Positions 6,804 to 16,848 of a stretch of 64,000 nt of DNA are shown piece by piece; within the stretch, counting starts at the first letter, position 1; the number at the start of each line of letters is the position of its first letter. Origin of the DNA: Candidatus Saccharimonadota bacterium (GTDB taxonomy: Bacteria > Patescibacteriota > Saccharimonadia > Saccharimonadales > Saccharimonadaceae); contig JAFRKC010000005.1 of the NCBI GenBank assembly GCA_017431955.1, positions 1 to 64,000 on the forward strand, written 5' to 3'. The translations under genes were made by a program, and so were the position numbers. The notes beneath the pieces are model-generated. The model did not search any database. It saw only the letters and a program-made list of their open reading frames with translations, and had not been told where the DNA came from.

Positions 6804-8573
6804 ATGGAAGAAAAGACAATACAAATTGCTGGTTCTATCACCGTTGATGAGCTTTCCAAGGCGCTTGGCCTTTCTGTGACCGAACTCATTGGAACGCTTT
6901 TCAAAAATGGTATTGTAGCCACGATTAACCAGAGGTTGGATTTTGAAACCGCCTCGATTATTATTGATGAGCTTGGCATTAAAAATGTAAAGTTGGAGCG
7001 TAAGAATACCGCAACTAAAACTTCCGAAGGCTTTAGGCACGAATTGTCAGAAAAGGCAGTGTCACGCCCACCAGTAGTGGCAGTGATGGGCCACGTAGAC
7101 CACGGTAAAACTACACTTCTTGATACGCTTCTTCATAAAAAGACTGTAGAAGGCGAGGCTGGTGGTATTACCCAGCATATTTCGGCTTATCAGCTAGAGC
7201 ATAATGATCGTAAGATAACTTTCCTAGATACCCCTGGGCACGAGGCTTTTGCGGCGATTCGCCAGCACGGTGCGATGCTTACTGATATCGTGGTGATCGT
7301 GGTGGCTGCTGATGATGGCGTAAAACCTCAAACGGTAGAGGCAATTAAATTTGCCCAGAGTGCAAACGCTAAGATTATTGTAGCAATTAACAAGATCGAC
7401 CGCGAAGGCGCAGATATTCCTCGTACGATGGCAGATTTGGCTCAGCACGGTCTCCAGCCAGAAGAGTGGGGTGGTGATATTGTGATGGTTCCAATCTCTG
7501 CAAAAAGAGGTGATAACCTCGAAAAATTACTCGACATGATACTCCTGACCGCTGATATTGAGGAGCTCAAAGCTGATGTAGATATTCCGGCCGAGGGGCT
7601 AGTGATTGAATCCCACATGGAAGTGGGGAAGGGCTCGGTGGTGAATCTCCTAGTTACCGGTGGCGAGCTTAAAACTGGTGAGTTTATCGTGGCTGGTTCA
7701 GCCTATGGTAAAGTACGCACGATGGTAGATTTTAAGGGCAAACCAAAGGGTAAAGCTACGCCTTCTACTCCTGTTACAGTGACTGGTTTCAAGGAACTGC
7801 CAAACTTTGGTGATCGTTTTATGGAAGCTAGTGACGAAAAAACCGCTAGAAAAATGGCGTTGTTTAACGCACAAAGCCAAGCTGATGAAACGGCTTCGGC
7901 CAATGTTACCTCTGGCGATTTGCTCAGAATGATGAACGTAGCCGATAATACCAAGACGTTTAACGTGATTATTAAAGGTGATGTGCTAGGTTCGGTAACG
8001 AGCGTGGTGGATTCTTTGAAATTGATTGATACTAAGGGTGAAATCACACTCAATATCGTTTCTACCGGTGTTGGCGACATTAATGAAAATGACGTTTATA
8101 TGGCAGCCGGCGATAATACGGTGATTTATGGCTTTAACGTGTCGGTACCAATTAATATTTCGAAGATGGCTGCAAGAGACGGAGTGACGATCCGCACTTA
8201 CCGCGTGATTTATGAGCTTCTAGATGATGCCAAACATGAGATGGAAGATCTCCTTGATGCAGAAATTATCGAGGAAGATAAGGGTGAACTCAAGGTTCTA
8301 GGTGTGTTCCGCACTGAAAAAACTAGTATTATTGCTGGTGGTGAAGTTTTGAAAGGCGACGTAAAACCAGAGTATTTGATTCGCGTGGTGCGCGATAAAA
8401 AGTTCCTAGGCGAAGCCAAGGTTACCTCTGTTCAGAAAGAGAAAATCGACGTAAAAGAGCTGGTGGCTGGTGAAACTGGCGGCCTCGCGATTGCTACCAA
8501 ATCCAGAATTGATTTACAGATTGGCGACAGACTCAACTTCTTTGTACGCGAAGCTAAAAAACGAACTTTGTAG
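6804..8573 (+). CDS. infB: Translation initiation factor IF-2
   Basis: 589 aa GTPase that delivers initiator tRNA to the 30S subunit. An IF2-N-like domain (about 1-70) is followed closely by the G domain with [11 protein letters not shown] (G1), DTPGHEAF (G3) and NKID (G4), then domains II, III and the C-terminal fMet-tRNA-binding domain. The long low-complexity N-terminal region of many bacteria is absent, as expected in a reduced genome. AAAGGAG at 6792-6798 sets the ATG. fmt and def lie close by on the other strand. Confidence 0.97.
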   Translation: MEEKTIQIAGSITVDELSKALGLSVTELIGTLFKNGIVATINQRLDFETASIIIDELGIKNVKLERKNTATKTSEGFRHELSEKAVSRPPVVAVMGHVDHGKTTLLDTLLHKKTVEGEAGGITQHISAYQLEHNDRKITFLDTPGHEAFAAIRQHGAMLTDIVVIVVAADDGVKPQTVEAIKFAQSANAKIIVAINKIDREGADIPRTMADLAQHGLQPEEWGGDIVMVPISAKRGDNLEKLLDMILLTADIEELKADVDIPAEGLVIESHMEVGKGSVVNLLVTGGELKTGEFIVAGSAYGKVRTMVDFKGKPKGKATPSTPVTVTGFKELPNFGDRFMEASDEKTARKMALFNAQSQADETASANVTSGDLLRMMNVADNTKTFNVIIKGDVLGSVTSVVDSLKLIDTKGEITLNIVSTGVGDINENDVYMAAGDNTVIYGFNVSVPINISKMAARDGVTIRTYRVIYELLDDAKHEMEDLLDAEIIEEDKGELKVLGVFRTEKTSIIAGGEVLKGDVKPEYLIRVVRDKKFLGEAKVTSVQKEKIDVKELVAGETGGLAIATKSRIDLQIGDRLNFFVREAKKRTL

Positions 8574-8640
8574 ATAAAAACTGAGTTTTTGCTAGGCGGG
8601 GCTGATTTTTTGTGCTATTATTAAGCATAAGGAGAATAGA

Positions 8641-8931
8641 ATGCAATTTGACGAACAATTTTTACAAGATATGGGATTAAACGATATGCCGGAAGAGCAA
8701 AAGAAGGCATTTTTAGACTATGCTCAGGAAGAACTAGAGGTAAGAATTGGCGAAAAAATTAGCGAGGGGCTGAGCGAAGAGCAATTATCAGAGTTTGATG
8801 CGATTGAAAATCAGAATTTAGCCGTGGAGTGGCTAGAGAAGAACAGGCCAGATTATAAAGAAATCGTGGCTACTGTGGTAGATGAGTTAAAAGGCGAAAT
8901 TTCCGCCAATAAGGAACAAATTTTAGCTTAG
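8641..8931 (+). CDS. DUF5663-type protein, 96 aa
   Basis: Acidic all-alpha protein with the pattern of the DUF5663 family common in Saccharibacteria and other CPR: an N-terminal DMGL..MPEEQK, then a helix with EELEVRIG and LSEEQLSEF. Function unknown. AAGGAGA at 8629-8635 is upstream of the ATG. The end abuts the stop of fmt on the other strand with no spacer. Confidence 0.65.
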   Translation: MQFDEQFLQDMGLNDMPEEQKKAFLDYAQEELEVRIGEKISEGLSEEQLSEFDAIENQNLAVEWLEKNRPDYKEIVATVVDELKGEISANKEQILA

Positions 8932-9714
8932 TTATTTTTTGTAACCGTTAAGGAAGGATTTTGCATCCATGGGCTTTCTGCCCTCTGGTTGGAGCTTATC
9001 TATGGCGAGAATTTGGCCGTTTTTACACTCTAGGGGCAAAACCGCGGTCTCACCTTGGTTTGGTATATGAGCCTCTAAAATGATGCAATTTTGGCCAAAA
9101 AAGGCGTATTTTGGTTTTGGAAAGCCTTGGAAGGCGACGATTTTACGAAAAGTTTCTTCAGCCGTATCTGTTTCTGGAACGAGATTGCTCTGAGATTTGT
9201 CGAGTTTTTGAGTAAAGGTGGCGTTTTTGCCATCTTGTTCTACAGGGGTAGGGAGGTTGCCTAGGTTTTCGGAAAGCCAGGTGGCGCCAGTTTCAGAGAG
9301 AGACTGGTAGATTTTATCTTTTTCTAGAGGGAGGTTTTTAAGAGTGGTTTGGTAGTAGATTGGGCCGGCATCCATGGCTTTGACAAGCTTCATAATAGAG
9401 ACGGAAAAGTCATTGTCGCCGTTTAAAATAGCGGATTCGATGGGAGAGGGGCCACGATATTTTGGCAAAAGGGAAGGGTGAATATTTAAAATGCCTTCTG
9501 GCTCAAAGAGATCTAAGACGTCTTCTTTAATAATTACCCCAAAAGAGGCGAGGATGCCGTGAGCTTCTGGATTATCTTTTTTAAGGGATTTGACGGTTTC
9601 TAGATCGGCTTTTTCGCGGGCATGAAAGATAATCTCGAAGTTTTTTTCGAGAATAGCAAGAGCATAATCTGCGAGCGGACCGTTGCCAAAAAAGATGATT
9701 TTTTCTTTATTCAT
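8932..9714 (-). CDS. fmt: Methionyl-tRNA formyltransferase
   Basis: 260 aa. The enzyme transfers a formyl group from 10-formyl-THF to Met-tRNAfMet. The Rossmann domain carries the signature NIHPSLLPKYRGPSPI (near residues 80-95, with the catalytic N-H pair) and a following AMDAGPIYYQ. It is about 50 residues shorter than the E. coli enzyme but keeps a shortened OB-fold C-terminal domain. The start overlaps def by 8 bases, a classic def-fmt pair in reverse order (def first). Confidence 0.92.
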   Translation of the reverse strand: MNKEKIIFFGNGPLADYALAILEKNFEIIFHAREKADLETVKSLKKDNPEAHGILASFGVIIKEDVLDLFEPEGILNIHPSLLPKYRGPSPIESAILNGDNDFSVSIMKLVKAMDAGPIYYQTTLKNLPLEKDKIYQSLSETGATWLSENLGNLPTPVEQDGKNATFTQKLDKSQSNLVPETDTAEETFRKIVAFQGFPKPKYAFFGQNCIILEAHIPNQGETAVLPLECKNGQILAIDKLQPEGRKPMDAKSFLNGYKK

Positions 9715-10279
9715 CAGGGAAGAGCTTCTTATTATTTTTGATTTCTTTGTCGTAATCTACTGGATCGAGATCGCCTTTGTCATTCATCTTATAGAAGGCG
9801 TCTTTTTGGTCTTTGATGTGGTCGATAAAGAGAATGCCCTCTAAGTGGTCGATCTCGTGGAGGAGGACGCGGGCAAGGGAAGCGTCGGCTTTGATACGGA
9901 CCTCAGAACCGTCTTCTAGCATGGCTTTGATGCGGGCTTTAGTAGGACGAGAAACTTTGCCGTAGAGAAATGGAACAGAGAGACAGCCTTCATAATCTTC
10001 TTCTTCTGGACCTTCGGTTTTGATAACTTCTGGGTTGATTAAAGCGGTAAAGGTGGATTTTTTCTTGTTTTCCATATCGTCGCGGATAATGATGACGCGC
10101 TTATTAATCCCCAGTTGCGGGGCAGCCATGGCGGCAGAAAGCTCGTATGGGTGCTTTTCTTCCCAAGCGAGGGAAGCTTTGACCATTTCGGTAATAATAT
10201 CTTGGACTTCTTCGGTAACAAACTTGATTTTCTGGGATTTTTGCCTGAGCCTTGGATCTGGGGTAGTAATAATTTTCAT
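9707..10279 (-). CDS. def: Peptide deformylase
   Basis: 190 aa metalloenzyme that removes the N-formyl group from nascent proteins. The three motifs are present: AAPQLGINKRV (motif 1, with methionine-alanine replacing the usual GLAA start), EGCLSVP (motif 2, metal cysteine) and HEIDHLEG (motif 3, HExxH). TATAAT at 10291-10286 (minus) lies 6 bases before the ATG: leaderless. Cotranscribed with fmt. Confidence 0.94.
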   Translation of the reverse strand: MKIITTPDPRLRQKSQKIKFVTEEVQDIITEMVKASLAWEEKHPYELSAAMAAPQLGINKRVIIIRDDMENKKKSTFTALINPEVIKTEGPEEEDYEGCLSVPFLYGKVSRPTKARIKAMLEDGSEVRIKADASLARVLLHEIDHLEGILFIDHIKDQKDAFYKMNDKGDLDPVDYDKEIKNNKKLFPDE

Positions 10280-10364
10280 GGGGTAATTATAGCATTTTAG
10301 ACGAGATTTTGAAAGGTTGAGCGAATTGATAAATAATAAGTGTTTATGTTAAAATAAGACAGAA

Positions 10365-12581
10365 ATGTCAGAAATAATTACAGAAAAAGGTGAGAATACC
10401 GAAGCGAATGAACTCGCACAGCGACAAGTGGGAGCGAAAGTGCTTTCGCTGGGTGGATTTCGGGGCAGGCACCAAAAAACGGTGGATTCGACGTTTGAAC
10501 GGGCAAGGAAACATGGGGAGAAACTTGTCGGAAAGAATGATGAAAGAAGAGTTGATGCCTATCTTGAACGGATTGGCCGAGGGATAGAGAAATATGGGGA
10601 TAGATATGAACAGAGGCTTTGGGAGAAGACAGTAGATTCTCTGATTGTTGAAGAAGAGGATATCCCAGATAGCTATTGGAAGACGCAGGAGCAAATTCTT
10701 AGAGATAATGGGCAAGGGAGAGAATTAAGTGACTGGGAAAAAGAAGAGCTAATAAAAGATATTCAAGAAAAACAACAGGAATCACTTGGGGCTTGGATGG
10801 GTTATCTTTCGCACGAAGATTGTCCGTATCCGACTTGGTTTAAGATCTATACGATTGAGGGGGTGAGTAAAATGGGGGTGTTTGATAAAAATTCGAGGAC
10901 GTTCAAGAAACGGGACAAAGGTTCGGTGGCGCCATATCCACATCTTAATCAAGCGGTGTTGGCAAAAGTCTACAGCGCAGTGGCGGAATTTTATGGAATA
11001 GATACGGATAAGGATTTGCATGGAGAGAAAAAGGATGAGAAAAATGGCGAAGAAGATGAAGCTAATAAGACGAGAAACGCCGAAATTGAAGCTTTGGTGA
11101 AGTCGGGAAACTTTAATAAACTCTATTCGAGACTGCTTATTTCTGAAAAAGTTATAATGAAAACTCCTGAGAAAACTGAGGATTGTGAAGGAGAGTGGGT
11201 GGAGTATGGATTGGGAGACGAAGAAGAAATTGCGAAAGCGGCGGATGGGACGCCGTGGTGTGTAGCTTCACCGTCGGTAGGAAGAAGATATTTGACGACC
11301 GGGAGTTATGGGAATGGCTATGGGGGAGATAATGGTGAGAGTAGAGCGAAATTTATTTTGTTTCATTTGAGAGATGAAGACGGAAGACTGGCAGAAAATG
11401 CATGTGCTTCGATTCGTTTGGATACGGATGGACAGGTGGCGGAGATTTCTGGGTTGAAGGATGGACAAGCGCTCGAAGACGCTTTGGTGCCGATAGTAGA
11501 GGAAAAGGTGAAAACTTTGCCTGGGGGTGAAAAGTTTTTGAGGAGATTTGCGGACAAAAATAAATTGATTGAGCTAGATAGAAAATTGCAAAGCGGGGGA
11601 GATATTACATTTGAGGAATTTAGGTTCATTTGGGAACTTGATAGACCGATTGAAACGCTAGACACCTATAATTCTTCTGACCCAAGAGTCGAAGAACTTC
11701 GAGCGAAATTCGGGGCGGAATATGCGGCGGAAAGAGGCTATATTATCCCAGAAACTACCGTTGATGACATCGAAGGAAATCTAGAAAAATACCTAGGAAA
11801 TGATATTGATCTGAAATCAAACCTACTTGTCTATATATTGAAAAAGAAACTGGAGGAAAGCCCCGAAGAACTAAGAAAAGTATTTATGAGTGAAAACATG
11901 AAAGAAAAACTCAAAGAACTTGGACCGGACCACATTAGATATATGGGAGAAAGAATTAAAAATCTAGAAGTCTTTGAAATAGAAAACTATACCTTTATGC
12001 TTCCAAAAGACCAGTGGGAAAAGGGTAAGATTGAACTTCCAGAAAACGAAGAGGGAAAATATCTTGCACTAAGTGATTTCACAGCAATCCTCAAGCAACC
12101 AGTAAACTATAACTGGGAAGAAGAAACTGACGGAAGAGCAGGCGATGCATCATATGTGGTTTATGATGAAAAATGGGTAGGAAAAGAAATCAGACACTTC
12201 CCGTGGAGCAAAGAATTATTTGAGGCTGAGGAAAGACTCCTGAAACCAAATGGCTATTCAATTCCAAAGAGTTGGAAATCGATTGTTGAGGGGCTTAAAG
12301 AACAGCTTGCCGGGGAGCAAGGAGTGGATGATAGTGAAATAGATGATAGCGATATTTCTAGTGCTTTAAGAGAAAGACTTGAACTAGCGTTTTCCGGCTG
12401 CGTCTGGCAGAGTGACCTGCGCGTCGGCGCATACGGGAACTTCTGGTCGGCGACGGAGAAGTCTGAGGACGAAGCGTTCTATCTCAACTTCACTTCCGAC
12501 GCCGTGGACCCAGAGAACGGCTACTACCGCCGTTCGAACGCTCAATCGGTGCGTTGTGTAGCTTCTGAGTCAGGGTCTTAA
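10365..12581 (+). CDS. Large accessory protein with FISUMP-type C-terminal domain, candidate DGR target
   Basis: 738 aa, no signal peptide or membrane segment. The N-terminal two thirds are charged and unfamiliar; a GTPWCVAS motif at about 301-308 resembles the WC motif of PcfJ-like proteins (weak). Residues 676-738 match the Fibrobacter major paralogous/DUF1566-type C-lectin-like domain: FWSAT, YLNF and a terminal SVRCVA. The DNA for that domain (12390-12578) differs sharply from the rest: 26 of 63 codons end in C, with runs such as AAC GGC TAC TAC CGC, versus 1 of the preceding 21. This is the pattern made by adenine-directed mutagenesis of AAC codons. No reverse transcriptase is in the window. 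Confidence 0.65.
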   Translation: MSEIITEKGENTEANELAQRQVGAKVLSLGGFRGRHQKTVDSTFERARKHGEKLVGKNDERRVDAYLERIGRGIEKYGDRYEQRLWEKTVDSLIVEEEDIPDSYWKTQEQILRDNGQGRELSDWEKEELIKDIQEKQQESLGAWMGYLSHEDCPYPTWFKIYTIEGVSKMGVFDKNSRTFKKRDKGSVAPYPHLNQAVLAKVYSAVAEFYGIDTDKDLHGEKKDEKNGEEDEANKTRNAEIEALVKSGNFNKLYSRLLISEKVIMKTPEKTEDCEGEWVEYGLGDEEEIAKAADGTPWCVASPSVGRRYLTTGSYGNGYGGDNGESRAKFILFHLRDEDGRLAENACASIRLDTDGQVAEISGLKDGQALEDALVPIVEEKVKTLPGGEKFLRRFADKNKLIELDRKLQSGGDITFEEFRFIWELDRPIETLDTYNSSDPRVEELRAKFGAEYAAERGYIIPETTVDDIEGNLEKYLGNDIDLKSNLLVYILKKKLEESPEELRKVFMSENMKEKLKELGPDHIRYMGERIKNLEVFEIENYTFMLPKDQWEKGKIELPENEEGKYLALSDFTAILKQPVNYNWEEETDGRAGDASYVVYDEKWVGKEIRHFPWSKELFEAEERLLKPNGYSIPKSWKSIVEGLKEQLAGEQGVDDSEIDDSDISSALRERLELAFSGCVWQSDLRVGAYGNFWSATEKSEDEAFYLNFTSDAVDPENGYYRRSNAQSVRCVASESGS
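12390..12560 (+). other. Candidate DGR variable region
   Basis: GC-rich, NNC-rich 3' segment encoding the FISUMP/C-lectin-like end of the preceding gene. The invariant-looking 3' border is the GTGCGTTGTGTA stretch (SVRCV). No template repeat is visible within the window. Confidence 0.45.
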
Positions 12582-12582
12582 T

Positions 12583-14526
12583 TTAGAGAATAGAAGGGGG
12601 GTCGAGAGAGATGTGGGGGGAGAGTTTGGGGTCGATTTTTGCTAGGAGCTTTAGAAGTTCGGTGCGGGAGTTGGACTTCAAGATAATTTGCCAGGTGTAG
12701 CCACTGGAGGTACGCTCGTGAAAAGCAGGGGAAGGGGTGGAGACGGAGACTTTGTTACCACTGTTATCTTTAAGAAAGAGGTGGAGAGCTCTGATTTTTG
12801 AAACCACGGTTTTTTCGGTTTTTTGAGTAATGGAAACCTTGGCTAGGAAAGAAAACGGGGGAAAATGCTGGGTTTTGCGCTTTTTGATGAGATAGCTGTA
12901 AAAACCTTCGTAATCAGAAGTGGTGGCGAACTGGATGACTGGACTGTCAGGCTGGAAAGTTTGGATAAAAACAGAGGCGGAGTCGAGATGACCACGGCCA
13001 ACACGACCGATAACCTGAGTAAGGAGCTCGTAAGTTCTTTCTTCGGCGGAGTAATCAGGGAGGGAAAGCCCAGCGTCGGCTTGAATGATGCCAACAGTGG
13101 CGAGGTTTTTAAGATCTAAGCCCTTAGCCAGAGTTTGAGTGCCGATTAGGATATCAACTTTGCCAGAACTGACTTCGTCGTAGAGAGAATCAAGAGTCTC
13201 GGACTTCTTGTTATCACCGTCGAAACGAGCGATGTTGGCGGTTTTAAAGAGCTTTTTTAGCTCGGACTCTAAGAGCTTGGTGCCGAAACCTTTATGAATA
13301 ATATCAGGGTGGTGGCAATCTGGACAGCTTACCGGAACCTTGGTTTCGTAACCACAAGTGTGGCAACGGAGAAGATATTTATCGGTGTGGAGAGTTAAGG
13401 GGAGGAAACAGTTTGGACAGAGGGCCTGCCAACCACACTCCGCGCAGATGGTAAGGGGTGCGGAGCCGCGGCGGTTATGAAAAATCAGGGTTTGGCGGTG
13501 ATTTTCTAGGTTATTTTCAATGTTTTTTAAGAGAGCGTTGGAAAAATAGCGATTTTTAGTGAAGTTGTCGCGGTTTTTAAAATCGATAATTTTGATATCT
13601 GGTAGAACAGCGGAATCTTTGGCTTTTTCAGAGAGGGTGACAAGGGAATTATTGGAGCTTGCAAGGTAATAATCTTGAACGAGAGGGGTGGCGGTGCCAA
13701 GCAGGCAGGTGATTTTCTCGGTTTTGGCGATAAAGCTAGCGAGGCGCAGCGCGGAATATTTAGGGGTATTTTCTTGATAAAAGGTGGATTCGTGAGCTTC
13801 GTCGATGATGATGAGACCGAGGTTTTTGAGCGGAGCAAAGAGGGCGGAACGGGGGCCAACGACGATGCGAGGCTCATCAGAATTTAAGATTTCGGACCAG
13901 ATTTGATGACGCTCGGACTCAGTTTGACGGGAGTGGATCAGGGTGACGTGGGTGCCAAAGGTGTTTTCAAAAACTTGGACCAGTTGGGAGGTAAGGGCGA
14001 TTTCGGGCACCAAAAGGATGGTTGACTTTTCGCGTTTAAGGCCATCTAGAGCCATTTTGAGATAGATATTAGTTTTACCACTACCAGTAACGCCATGAAG
14101 TAGTTTGGTGGCCTTATTAGAACTCTCAAGGGCTTCTAGGGCCTGTTTTTGGGCGGGGTTAAGGGGAATAATCGGTAATTTTTGGGCTAATTTTGGTTTT
14201 TCGACCAAATTTTTACGGCGAGACTTTTCTACCCCTTGAGGTAAAAAGAGCGAAGCGATGAGTGGAACTGGAGTTTGGTAATACTCAGAGAGCCAGACGA
14301 TAGATTTTAAGAGATGAGCTGGAAGCGGGGAATCATAGAGAACTTTTGCGATAGGCTTGGTCTTGAAGTCTGGCTTTTTGGTTTTTTTGAGAACGATGCC
14401 CGGGACCTCTTTTTTACCTAAAGGAATGACCACGATTTGCCCCGGAGCGAGTGCCGTATCTGAAGAATAGGTAAGAATGCCAGCATCCTGACGAAAGAGT
14501 TTGGTGGGAATGACCTCGTAAAACAT
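12583..14526 (-). CDS. priA: Primosomal protein N' (replication restart helicase)
   Basis: 647 aa. PriA binds stalled forks and reloads the replisome. Visible are the N-terminal 3'-end binding domain, Walker A GVTGSGKT, DEAH box, a zinc-binding insert with several CxxC pairs (ICAECGWQALCPNC, RCHTCGY, CPDC) between the helicase lobes, and the late motif IGRVGRG. TATACT (minus, 14540-14535) is 8 bases before the ATG, so a leaderless or near-leaderless mRNA is likely. The 3' end abuts the accessory gene tail-to-tail with 1 base between. Confidence 0.95.
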   Translation of the reverse strand: MFYEVIPTKLFRQDAGILTYSSDTALAPGQIVVIPLGKKEVPGIVLKKTKKPDFKTKPIAKVLYDSPLPAHLLKSIVWLSEYYQTPVPLIASLFLPQGVEKSRRKNLVEKPKLAQKLPIIPLNPAQKQALEALESSNKATKLLHGVTGSGKTNIYLKMALDGLKREKSTILLVPEIALTSQLVQVFENTFGTHVTLIHSRQTESERHQIWSEILNSDEPRIVVGPRSALFAPLKNLGLIIIDEAHESTFYQENTPKYSALRLASFIAKTEKITCLLGTATPLVQDYYLASSNNSLVTLSEKAKDSAVLPDIKIIDFKNRDNFTKNRYFSNALLKNIENNLENHRQTLIFHNRRGSAPLTICAECGWQALCPNCFLPLTLHTDKYLLRCHTCGYETKVPVSCPDCHHPDIIHKGFGTKLLESELKKLFKTANIARFDGDNKKSETLDSLYDEVSSGKVDILIGTQTLAKGLDLKNLATVGIIQADAGLSLPDYSAEERTYELLTQVIGRVGRGHLDSASVFIQTFQPDSPVIQFATTSDYEGFYSYLIKKRKTQHFPPFSFLAKVSITQKTEKTVVSKIRALHLFLKDNSGNKVSVSTPSPAFHERTSSGYTWQIILKSNSRTELLKLLAKIDPKLSPHISLDPPSIL

Positions 14527-14622
14527 GTATTATTAGTATAGCAGTTAGGGGAAAAAATCAAAAATGTTGTTGAAATTACATTTTTTTCGGGTATAATGAA
14601 ATGAGAAAAGGAGAGGTAAACA

Positions 14623-14919
14623 ATGTTGGACGTCTTTATTACATCGAGAGTCAGAAGAAAAATTCTAGTTGTTTTTGCTAAGTATCCAGATTTCAAAACG
14701 CACGTGAGAGCGTTGTCAAAATTAATTAAAGAAGACCCAGGCAACATCCAGCGCGAATTACATCGGTTGGAAAAGGGAAAATTCTTAATTGTAAGTAAAA
14801 AAGGCAACACTAAAATCTATCAAACCAATAAGCAATTCCCAATTTTGAAGGAGTTGCAGAGTATGGTAATTAAAAGCCAGCAATTATCAAACAATAAACC
14901 AAGCAAAACTATTGGCTAA
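14623..14919 (+). CDS. Winged-helix transcription regulator, 98 aa
   Basis: Small ArsR-like winged helix protein: SRVRRKILVVF at the start, recognition-helix region DPGNIQRELHRLEKGKF and a wing ending in TKIYQ. It probably binds DNA as a dimer. TATAAT is at about 14592-14597 and AAGGAG precedes the ATG. It overlaps recJ by 1 base (TAATG), so the two are translationally coupled; autoregulation of the recJ operon is plausible but not shown. Confidence 0.72.
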   Translation: MLDVFITSRVRRKILVVFAKYPDFKTHVRALSKLIKEDPGNIQRELHRLEKGKFLIVSKKGNTKIYQTNKQFPILKELQSMVIKSQQLSNNKPSKTIG

Positions 14920-16544
14920 TGACAAAGCTTTTTGAGAGGTTACTAGAGAAACGGGGGGTTTCTGATGCGTTTTTGAAACCGAAGTACGAAGAGTGCCTGG
15001 ACCCGTTTTTGCTGCCGGAGATGGATAAGGCGGTAAAGCGCATAGAGAAGGCGATAAAAAATAAAGAGAAGATTTTGATTTATGGGGATTATGACGCGGA
15101 TGGCGTGACGGCGTCGGTGGTGATGAAGGAAGCTTTAGTGATGATTGGGGCTAATAAGGTGGAAATTATGTTGCCGAATCGGTTTAAAGATGGCTATGGC
15201 ATGAGCACCAAGGTGGTGGACAGGGCGCGTGAAGATAAAGTTGAGCTGATTATTACGGTAGACTGCGGAAGTGGGAATTTGGATATTATTGAGGAGCTGA
15301 GGAAAATCGGCGTGGACGTGATTGTGAGTGATCACCACGAGTGTCCAGAGAAGCTGCCAAAGGCGGTGGCGGTGATTAATCCGAAGAGAAAGGATTTTGA
15401 GGTACCATTAGAACTAAAAGATTTGGCTGGGGTAGGCGTGGCGTTTAAGATTGTGCAGGCGATGCGAGATAAGGGTTTGATAGCGAACGGACAGGAAAAA
15501 TGGCTGCTAGATTTGGTGCTGATTGGGACGATTTGCGACAATATGCCGATGACGCTGGAGAACAGAAGGTTATGTTACTTTGGGATGGTGGTTTTGAAAA
15601 AGACTAGAAGAGTGGGGCTTCTAGAGTTGATGCGCTTTGCAGGGGTAAAAACGATTAATACAGATAGCATTGGATTCCAGATTGGGCCAAGAATTAATGC
15701 AACAGGGAGGATAAAGAGCGCGGAGCTAGCACTGGAGCTGCTTTTGGCGAAGTCGGCGCCAGAGGCGGTGAAAATTGCAGAGAAAATGGAAGCTCTAAAT
15801 CTGGAGCGAAAGAATATGCAGAACGCGGCGATAAGAGAGATAAATGAGACTGGAGTGGGGAAAGACCCGGTGATTGTGGTGTCGGGAGACTGGCACGAAG
15901 GGGTTCTGGGGATTATCGCCGGAAAATTAACAGAGGAATACAGGCGTCCGAGCTTTGTTTTTACAAAGCTTGAGGATGTTTATAAGGGGTCGGGAAGAAG
16001 TTTTGGTGAGTTTAATTTAGCACAAGCATTATTCGAGTGCCAAAATACGATATTGGCGGGTGGGGGCCATGCTGGCGCTTGCGGTGTGAAAGTGCCAATT
16101 TCAAAGTTAAATGAGTTTAAAACAGAGATAAATAAGTATTATAAGAGTCTAAAATTAGAGGACCAGGAACGATTTTTGAATGCAAAAGAGGATCTGGCTA
16201 TAGATAATCTAAGTGATTTTGAGCCGGAAATCCTAGATGAGATGAAGCAATTGGAACCTTTTGGCGACAAAAATGAAGAGCCGGTGTTTATGCTGGAGAA
16301 TGTAGAGGTGCGAGAGCTGAGAAAAATGGGTAAAAATGGAGAGCATTTGAGCCTTTTGGTGAGTGATAAAAAGGGGAATAAGATGAAAACCGTGGCGTTT
16401 TATGCGCCGGAAAGGTGGCTGGAGCTGGAAGAGGGGACATATATTAATATATGGATAAAATTAATAGAGAATGATTGGAATGGGATCAAGACGCTTGAGG
16501 GGCGAATTGAAAAAATAAGTCTTGCGGAGAGTGGGCTTATCTGA
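14919..16544 (+). CDS. recJ: Single-stranded-DNA exonuclease RecJ
   Basis: 541 aa 5'-3' ssDNA exonuclease for recombination and mismatch repair. DHH-superfamily motifs: YGDYDADGVTA (about 51-61), VDCGSG, VSDHHECPE (DHH, near 135), followed by the DHHA1 domain with GGGHAGACG and a C-terminal OB fold. Full length for a small-genome RecJ. It starts inside the stop of the regulator gene. Confidence 0.95.
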   Translation: MTKLFERLLEKRGVSDAFLKPKYEECLDPFLLPEMDKAVKRIEKAIKNKEKILIYGDYDADGVTASVVMKEALVMIGANKVEIMLPNRFKDGYGMSTKVVDRAREDKVELIITVDCGSGNLDIIEELRKIGVDVIVSDHHECPEKLPKAVAVINPKRKDFEVPLELKDLAGVGVAFKIVQAMRDKGLIANGQEKWLLDLVLIGTICDNMPMTLENRRLCYFGMVVLKKTRRVGLLELMRFAGVKTINTDSIGFQIGPRINATGRIKSAELALELLLAKSAPEAVKIAEKMEALNLERKNMQNAAIREINETGVGKDPVIVVSGDWHEGVLGIIAGKLTEEYRRPSFVFTKLEDVYKGSGRSFGEFNLAQALFECQNTILAGGGHAGACGVKVPISKLNEFKTEINKYYKSLKLEDQERFLNAKEDLAIDNLSDFEPEILDEMKQLEPFGDKNEEPVFMLENVEVRELRKMGKNGEHLSLLVSDKKGNKMKTVAFYAPERWLELEEGTYINIWIKLIENDWNGIKTLEGRIEKISLAESGLI

Positions 16545-16560
16545 TATAATACTGTGCAGT

Positions 16561-16779
16561 ATGGCAATAAAAGTTACTAGAAAAGATCAGAACGAAGCAA
16601 ACGAGAACATCATTCGTCGTTTTAATCGCAAGGTTTTGCAGAGTGGTGTTATGCCTCTCAAAAAATCACAGATGCGTTTTTCGAAACCGATTTCTAAGCG
16701 AGAACGCCGTAATAAGGCGATTTTACGCGAAGCACGCAAGGCCGAAAAGACCGAGCGTATGAAACTCGGATTGAAATAA
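16561..16779 (+). CDS. rpsU: 30S ribosomal protein S21
   Basis: 72 aa, highly basic: VTRKDQNEANENIIRRF, then KRKV-like core (NRKVLQSGVMPLKK) and a basic C-terminal helix, matching bS21. S21 contacts the 16S 3' end near the anti-SD. TATAAT at 16545-16550 is 10 bases before the ATG, giving a leader of about 4 nt. A longer frame beginning at 16522 overlaps recJ and the promoter and is rejected. Confidence 0.88.
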   Translation: MAIKVTRKDQNEANENIIRRFNRKVLQSGVMPLKKSQMRFSKPISKRERRNKAILREARKAEKTERMKLGLK

Positions 16780-16788
16780 TGCAATTTT

Positions 16789-16823
16789 GAAAAAGTCCTA
16801 CTTAATTAGCCGGGACTTTTTTG
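16789..16823 (+). terminator. Intrinsic terminator of rpsU
   Basis: AAAAGTCC pairs with GGGACTTTT around a 13-base loop, then TTTT. Confidence 0.75.
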
Positions 16824-16848
16824 ATATACTAGAGATGAAAGGATTAAC

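Noticed and set aside
10365..12581. Complete DGR cassette next to the variable-looking gene
   Set aside because: No reverse transcriptase (YxDD motif), Avd-like gene or template repeat is present nearby; only the putative target is here.
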